DNA of 64,000 nucleotides. It comes from Phenylobacterium sp. (GTDB lineage: Bacteria > Pseudomonadota > Alphaproteobacteria > Caulobacterales > Caulobacteraceae). The notes beneath the pieces were generated by a model, which saw nothing but the letters and a program-made list of their open reading frames with translations, was not told the origin of the DNA and did no database searches. Below, piece after piece: positions 59,209 through 64,000 of this stretch. The DNA is taken from positions 1 to 64,000 of the forward strand of contig SSMU01000008.1 in assembly GCA_004799545.1 (NCBI GenBank), read 5' to 3'. The position numbers were made by a program, and so were the translations under genes. Within the stretch, counting starts at the first letter, position 1. Each line of letters opens with the position of its first letter.

Positions 59209-60515
59209 TGCGGCGGTTCCGCGGAGGCGTCGTCGGTCGGAGGCTTCGGCTTCGGCTTCGGCTTGGCGGCGGGCTTCGTGGCGTCTGGCTTGGTCGCCGT
59301 CGTCTTGATCCCCGCCGTCTTGGTCGTCGTCGTCTTGGCGGTGGTCGTCTTCGTCGTCGCGGCCTTGGCGTCCGTCTTGTCAGGCGTCTTCGCCGCGGAC
59401 GTCCCGCTCTTGGGCTTTGCGGACGGGGTCGAGGCGCTCTTCGCCGCCATCGCCTCTCCCGCGGCGGGCTTGGCCTTGGCGGTCGTCGTTGTCGTCGTGG
59501 CGGTCGGGCCAGCGGCCGCGGCCGGCTTGGCGGCGCCTGGCGTGACGGCGGCCGCGCCGGGCTTCGGCGCCCCTGCGGCCGGCGTTGCCGCCACGGGGAC
59601 CACGCCCACCGTCTCCGCCCCTTCGGTCGGCGGCGGGACGTGCTTCTCCTCCAGCTGCCTCTCGTTGACCAGCTGGGTGAAGTCCTCGAACAGCAGCACC
59701 CGGACGAAGTCGATCGGCGACTTGTCGGCGGCCAGCACCACGCGCCAGCGGCCGTCGAGGCCCTTCACGGCCGTGCCCACCGGCAGGCCGCGCGGCATCA
59801 CCCCGCCGTCGCCGGAGGTCATCACCCGATCGCCCTCCTTCACCGGGTCCTGGCCGCGCAGGTACTCGAGCTTTGGGTTGGGGCCGCCGTCGCCGGTCAG
59901 GATGGCCCGCGCGTTGGTCCGGTCGATCATCACCGGGATCTTCGAGGCGGTGTCGGTGGTGAGCAGCACGCGGCTGGCGCCGTCGGTCACCCCGACGATC
60001 CGGCCCACCAGGCCGGTCTCGCTCATCACCGGATTGCCGACCTTGATCCCCTTCTCGGTCCCGGCGTTGGCCAGCCGGGTGGAGGCGAACGGCCCGCGGC
60101 TGTCGAGCACCACGCGGGCGGCGACCATCGGGATCGGCGGATCGGTCTTCAGGCCCAGCAGGGTGCGGTAGCGGCCGTTCTCGTTGCGCAGCGCCAGCGC
60201 CACGTCGCGCCACTGGCGCATCTCCTTCAGCTCGACCTTCAGCCGCTGGTTCTCGGAGATGGCGAAGAAGTACCCCTTGACCGTGTCGATGCCCGCGCCC
60301 GTCCAGCGGCCGGGCGCCGACAGCGCATCGCCCACCGGGATCAGCACCTGGTCGGCCACGCCGCGCGTGGCGCCATAGGCTTGCGAGCGGAAGGTCTCCC
60401 GGCGATCGGAGACCAGGATGGCGATCACCGCCACCACCGCGACGATCAGCGCGATCGCCGCCGTCCAGGTCAGCGGGACCTTGAGTTCACCGAGCGGACT
60501 GTCCCGTAAGGACAC
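59205..60515 (-). CDS. mreC: Rod shape-determining protein MreC with long Ala/Thr/Lys/Pro tail
   Basis: A 436-residue protein. The N-terminal transmembrane anchor (~15-36), coiled coil (~70-115, LKVELKEMRQWRDVALAL) and twin-barrel domain (~120-285, VLDSRGPFASTRLANAGTEKGIKVGNPV, GDRVMTSGDGGVMPRGLPVG) are ordinary MreC, which activates PBP2. From ~300 the protein continues for ~135 residues of low-complexity Ala/Thr/Lys/Pro, which E. coli MreC lacks but Caulobacter-type MreC proteins often have. The tail ends in NAT-poor, Lys-rich PKPKPKPP. The gene begins 68 bases after the mreB stop. Confidence 0.96.
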   Translation of the reverse strand: MSLRDSPLGELKVPLTWTAAIALIVAVVAVIAILVSDRRETFRSQAYGATRGVADQVLIPVGDALSAPGRWTGAGIDTVKGYFFAISENQRLKVELKEMRQWRDVALALRNENGRYRTLLGLKTDPPIPMVAARVVLDSRGPFASTRLANAGTEKGIKVGNPVMSETGLVGRIVGVTDGASRVLLTTDTASKIPVMIDRTNARAILTGDGGPNPKLEYLRGQDPVKEGDRVMTSGDGGVMPRGLPVGTAVKGLDGRWRVVLAADKSPIDFVRVLLFEDFTQLVNERQLEEKHVPPPTEGAETVGVVPVAATPAAGAPKPGAAAVTPGAAKPAAAAGPTATTTTTTAKAKPAAGEAMAAKSASTPSAKPKSGTSAAKTPDKTDAKAATTKTTTAKTTTTKTAGIKTTATKPDATKPAAKPKPKPKPPTDDASAEPPH

Positions 60516-60583
60516 TTAGGCCTCGTTTCCAGCGGATCGCGACAGCCCCCGCCGCCCCGGCTGCAGGGTGAGTCGCCCAGGCC

Positions 60584-61627
<1,044 letters not shown>

Positions 61628-61873
61628 TCAGGGCCCTGAGGGACTGGGGGCGGGAAAGGTCCGGCCCGCTGCGGCTTTCGCGACGACCCGGATGACGCTC
61701 AAGAGTGTGCGTCGAGTCGCAACTTTTTCCGGCAGGCTTGTCGTTGATCTGCCCTGCACCGGGGTCTAATTCAAGGCTTAAACACGTCGTGCGCTCTCCC
61801 GTCGCGCGCGAGTTTTCCGGCAGAGGTTCGCCTCTCAGGCCATATTGCGGCGCGCGGCCCCTGCAACCGGGGG

Positions 61874-62371
61874 TCAGTGACCGGTGGCGCGGGGCGTGGT
61901 TCCCAGCCGGATGAGGCTGATTGCGCTCACCATCCGGGCCGAGCGGGCCGGCCGCACGTCGCCTTCGATGACCAGCTTGAAGGGACCTTCCTTGGCCGAC
62001 AGCGGCGCGCCGTCGGAGCGGTCGGCGACGATGATCCGATTCGGCCGCGTGCCCGGATCGGCCTCCGCTAGGCCCAGCGCCACCTGGTAGCCGTCCATGG
62101 CGGTGACCAGGATCACGTCGGCCATCTCCCTGCCGCCCACCGCCTTGCCGGTCGGCGCGCCGACCCTGGCCATCAGGTCGATCAGCAGCGGGCCTTCATA
62201 CTCGTGCTTCTGGCCGTGGGCGTCGAACACGAACTTCACCCGCGGCATGGCGGCGAGGTCGGCTTCGGAGACGACGGCGGTCCGCCCGTCCGGGCCGGTC
62301 AGCTTCAGGGTCTGGGCGAAGGCCGGCGCGGCCACGAGGGCGATCGCGGCGGCGAGGATCAAGGGGCGCAT
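61874..62371 (-). CDS. Small periplasmic molybdopterin-binding-fold protein
   Basis: A 165-residue protein with a signal peptide (LILAAAIALVAAPAFAQ) and a sulfite-oxidase-type molybdopterin-binding fold: LKLTGPDGRTAVVSEADLAAMPRVKFVFD, then YEGPLLIDLMARVGAP and LVTAMDGYQVALGLAE, ending in DRSDGAPLSAKEGPFKLVIEGD. The Mo-ligating Cys of true sulfite oxidases is missing, so it probably does not bind Mo; it is usually called a molybdopterin-dependent oxidoreductase-like protein. I chose the ATG at 62371 with GAGG upstream; an ATG at 62386 overlaps the modE stop. It belongs to the mod cluster. Confidence 0.78.
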   Translation of the reverse strand: MRPLILAAAIALVAAPAFAQTLKLTGPDGRTAVVSEADLAAMPRVKFVFDAHGQKHEYEGPLLIDLMARVGAPTGKAVGGREMADVILVTAMDGYQVALGLAEADPGTRPNRIIVADRSDGAPLSAKEGPFKLVIEGDVRPARSARMVSAISLIRLGTTPRATGH

Positions 62372-62382
62372 GGCGGGGGTCC

Positions 62383-63177
62383 TCATTCGACGGCCAGGAT
62401 GACGTGGGGGGCCTTGACCAGGGCGGTGATCGGATCGCCCACCGCGATCTCCAGGGTCCGGGCGCTCTCCAGGGTGATGGTGGCGACCAGGGTCTTGCCG
62501 CCGCCGATGTCGACGGCGATCTCGCTGTTCACCGCCCCGTCCTCACGGCCGGCGACCTTGCCGGCGATCTGGTTGCGGGCCGAGGTGCGCAGGTTCTCGC
62601 CCTTGGCCAGCAGGACGAAGCTCGACTTGATCAGGGCGATGGCCGGGGCGCCAACCACCAGGCCGAGGTCCTCGACGCTGCGGCGGGTGAGGATGGCGAC
62701 GATCTCCACCCCCTCGGCGATCTGCAGGCTGACCTCGCTGTTCACCGCGCCCTCGGTGATGTGGCTGATCTTGCCCCGCAGGGCGTTGCGCGCGCTGGTC
62801 CGCATGCCAAGGCTCCAAAACAGGTCTCTGGCGGTCTCGCCGGCGAAACCGGCCTCGAGCTTGGCCAGCGCCGCGTCGATCTCGGTCTGCACCCGATGGA
62901 AGGCGGTGACAACGTCATGGCCGCGCTCGGTGACCCGCGCCGCGCCGCCCGCCTTGCCGCCGGGCGCCGCCTCGATCAGCGGGGTGTCGAACAGGTTGTT
63001 CAGCCCCTGGACGATGTCCCAGGCGCCTTTGTAGCTGAGCCCCAGCCGCTTGGCGGCGGCCGTGATCGAGCCCAGCTCTTCCACCGCCTCGATCAGGGCC
63101 ACCCGCTCCAGGCTGATCCGCGGCGACAGGCCCCGCTGCATGCTGACGGTGACGTTCAGGTCGCGCTTGGCCGTCAT
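62383..63177 (-). CDS. modE: ModE-family molybdate-responsive regulator
   Basis: A 264-residue regulator. The N-terminal winged helix (~20-85) contains the ModE signature LGSITAAAKRLGLSYKGAWDIV. Two MopI/TOBE domains follow (~125-195 and ~195-262), each starting with TSARN(A/Q)..GK(I/V), the molybdate-binding di-mop layout. Molybdate-bound ModE represses modABC in E. coli. The gene lies directly after modC (stop and start adjacent), so it is co-transcribed with the transporter it should control. Confidence 0.95.
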   Translation of the reverse strand: MTAKRDLNVTVSMQRGLSPRISLERVALIEAVEELGSITAAAKRLGLSYKGAWDIVQGLNNLFDTPLIEAAPGGKAGGAARVTERGHDVVTAFHRVQTEIDAALAKLEAGFAGETARDLFWSLGMRTSARNALRGKISHITEGAVNSEVSLQIAEGVEIVAILTRRSVEDLGLVVGAPAIALIKSSFVLLAKGENLRTSARNQIAGKVAGREDGAVNSEIAVDIGGGKTLVATITLESARTLEIAVGDPITALVKAPHVILAVE

Positions 63178-63942
63178 CTAGGGCTCCCAGTCCGGCGGCG
63201 GCCGCAGGCCGACGGCCAGGGCGGCATGGGCCAGGCCGCGGATCTGCGCCTCGCTCATCAGGGCCAGGGGATCGCGCGCCACGGCCGGCGCCTCGTCCGC
63301 GTCCAGCCGTCCGTTCGCCATCCGGATCACCCGGTCGGCCAGCCGCGCCACCTCGCCGGCGTCATGGCTGACGTAGAGCACCGGCAGGCGCAGCCGCCGA
63401 TGCAGCTCCTCGAGATAGGGCATGACCTCGGCCTTGCTGGCGGCGTCGAGGCTGGACAGCGGCTCGTCCATCAGCAGCAACACCGGCTTGCTGAGCAGCG
63501 CCCGGCCGATCGCCACCCGCTGGCGCTCGCCGCCCGACAGGGCCTGGATCCCGCGCGGCAGCAGGTCGGCCAGGCCCAGCATCTCGACGACCTCATCAAG
63601 CGATGGCCCCTCCGCATCGGCCGGAGCCCGGCGCGCGGCGTAGCCGAGGTTCTGGCGCACCGAGAGATGCGGCAAGAGGCTGGGCTCCTGGAAGACGTAG
63701 CCGACGCCGCGCCGGTGCGGGGCCACAAACCGCTTCGCATCCTGCCAGACGGTCTCACCCACCGTCACCGTGCCCTCGGCCCGCGCCAGGCCCGCGAGGC
63801 AGCGCAGCAGGGTGGTCTTGCCCGCGCCGCTCGGACCCACCAGAGCGGTGACGCCAGAGCCGGGGAACGCCGCCTCGCTGTCGAGGTCGAAGCCGCCGAA
63901 CCGGCCGGCGAGCTTGAGCCGGACCTCGTGCGGGGCGCTCAC
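63178..63942 (-). CDS. modC: Molybdate ABC transporter ATPase ModC (short form)
   Basis: A 254-residue ATPase: Walker A GPSGAGKT (~38-45), Q-loop VFQEP, signature LSGGERQRVAIGRALL, Walker B LLLMDEPLSSLD, H-loop YVSHDAGE. E. coli ModC is about 350 residues and ends in a TOBE domain for molybdate sensing; here that domain is missing, and the following modE carries two. A GTG start at 63942 overlaps the modB stop (GTGA). ModC drives molybdate import through ModB, giving the substrate for molybdenum cofactor. Confidence 0.9.
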   Translation of the reverse strand: MSAPHEVRLKLAGRFGGFDLDSEAAFPGSGVTALVGPSGAGKTTLLRCLAGLARAEGTVTVGETVWQDAKRFVAPHRRGVGYVFQEPSLLPHLSVRQNLGYAARRAPADAEGPSLDEVVEMLGLADLLPRGIQALSGGERQRVAIGRALLSKPVLLLMDEPLSSLDAASKAEVMPYLEELHRRLRLPVLYVSHDAGEVARLADRVIRMANGRLDADEAPAVARDPLALMSEAQIRGLAHAALAVGLRPPPDWEP

Positions 63943-64000
63943 GACCGCTCAGCCGTGGCGCGCCGGTCGAGCAGCAGCAGGGCGAACAGCACCACGAAGG
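63939..64000 (-). CDS. modB: Molybdate ABC transporter permease ModB, C-terminal end (partial)
   Basis: The last 19 codons of a gene that continues past the window edge. They read FVVLFALLLLDRRATAERS, a hydrophobic helix followed by a short charged tail as at the C-terminus of ModB permeases. The stop overlaps the modC GTG (GTGA), as in coupled mod operons. Identification rests on position and the closing helix only. Confidence 0.75.
   Translation of the reverse strand, partial: FVVLFALLLLDRRATAERS

Noticed and set aside
56899..60171. A plus-strand open frame of over 1,000 codons opposite mrdA, mreD and mreC
   Set aside because: It mirrors three certain genes on the other strand and its translation is dominated by the His/Arg/Gly composition of antisense G+C-rich DNA, with no recognisable domain.

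Overview
The window is very G+C-rich, densely coded DNA from an alphaproteobacterium, almost certainly of the Caulobacteraceae (Phenylobacterium or Caulobacter-like). The strongest evidence is a ctrA gene (9451-10146) whose product looks nearly identical to Caulobacter CtrA, with a cluster of GANTC (CcrM) sites upstream. Supporting evidence is the fliI-fliJ flagellar export pair, an alphaproteobacterial DUF4167 protein, a TonB-dependent receptor facing a Zur-type regulator, and intergenic palindromes of a kind common in this family. The genus is inference. I see no rRNA, tRNA, prophage, insertion sequence or CRISPR array. This is ordinary chromosome with some accessory transport and resistance genes.

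Layout. 1-5.2 kb: a cut-off RTX protein with a lysozyme-like N-terminus, then a GntR/YtrA-regulated operon (regulator, ABC ATPase, ABC permease, membrane protein, secreted protein). 5.2-10.2 kb: MipA/OmpV porin-like protein, fliI-fliJ, an isoprenylcysteine methyltransferase-like gene divergent from its TetR regulator with a three-half-site operator between them, and ctrA with a good terminator. 10.2-20.4 kb: metabolic and hydrolytic genes (membrane M28 peptidase, ArsC-like reductase, SAM methyltransferase, carboxylesterase, second M28-like protein, zinc alcohol dehydrogenase under a palindromic operator, chromate transporter, alpha/beta hydrolase). 20.4-24.4 kb: acyl-CoA ligase, ubiG, lysC. 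24.4-32.9 kb: a resistance-type locus, in which a TetR regulator and an AAC(3)-I-like acetyltransferase diverge from an outer-membrane factor/EmrA/EmrB tripartite pump, followed by another MFS transporter and a membrane-anchored hydrolase.

33-44.5 kb: housekeeping genes: ptsP (nitrogen PTS enzyme I), a RodZ-like protein followed by ispG, prfA and, after three inserted genes, prmC, then the DUF4167 protein with a long RPRDD pentapeptide tract. 44.5-47.3 kb: TonB receptor and Zur-type regulator diverging from two 15-bp Zur-box-like palindromes, probably a zinc-uptake locus. 47.3-55.5 kb: class III aminotransferase, amidase and DUF423 genes with overlapping ends, a TonB-C-domain protein, a Tim44-like protein, a Bcr/CflA exporter, an epoxide hydrolase and a prolyl iminopeptidase. 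55.5-61.6 kb: the elongasome operon mreB-mreC-mreD-mrdA-rodA on the minus strand. 61.9-64 kb: the end of a molybdate cluster (modB end, modC, modE, small periplasmic molybdopterin-fold protein).

No clearly new multi-gene system stands out. The best leads are regulatory: the paired Zur-like boxes, the triple half-site TetR operator beside a probable leaderless start, the GANTC cluster at ctrA, and the palindromic intergenic element seen as a full copy and an apparently deleted copy. All predictions come from reading the sequence; no database search was run.
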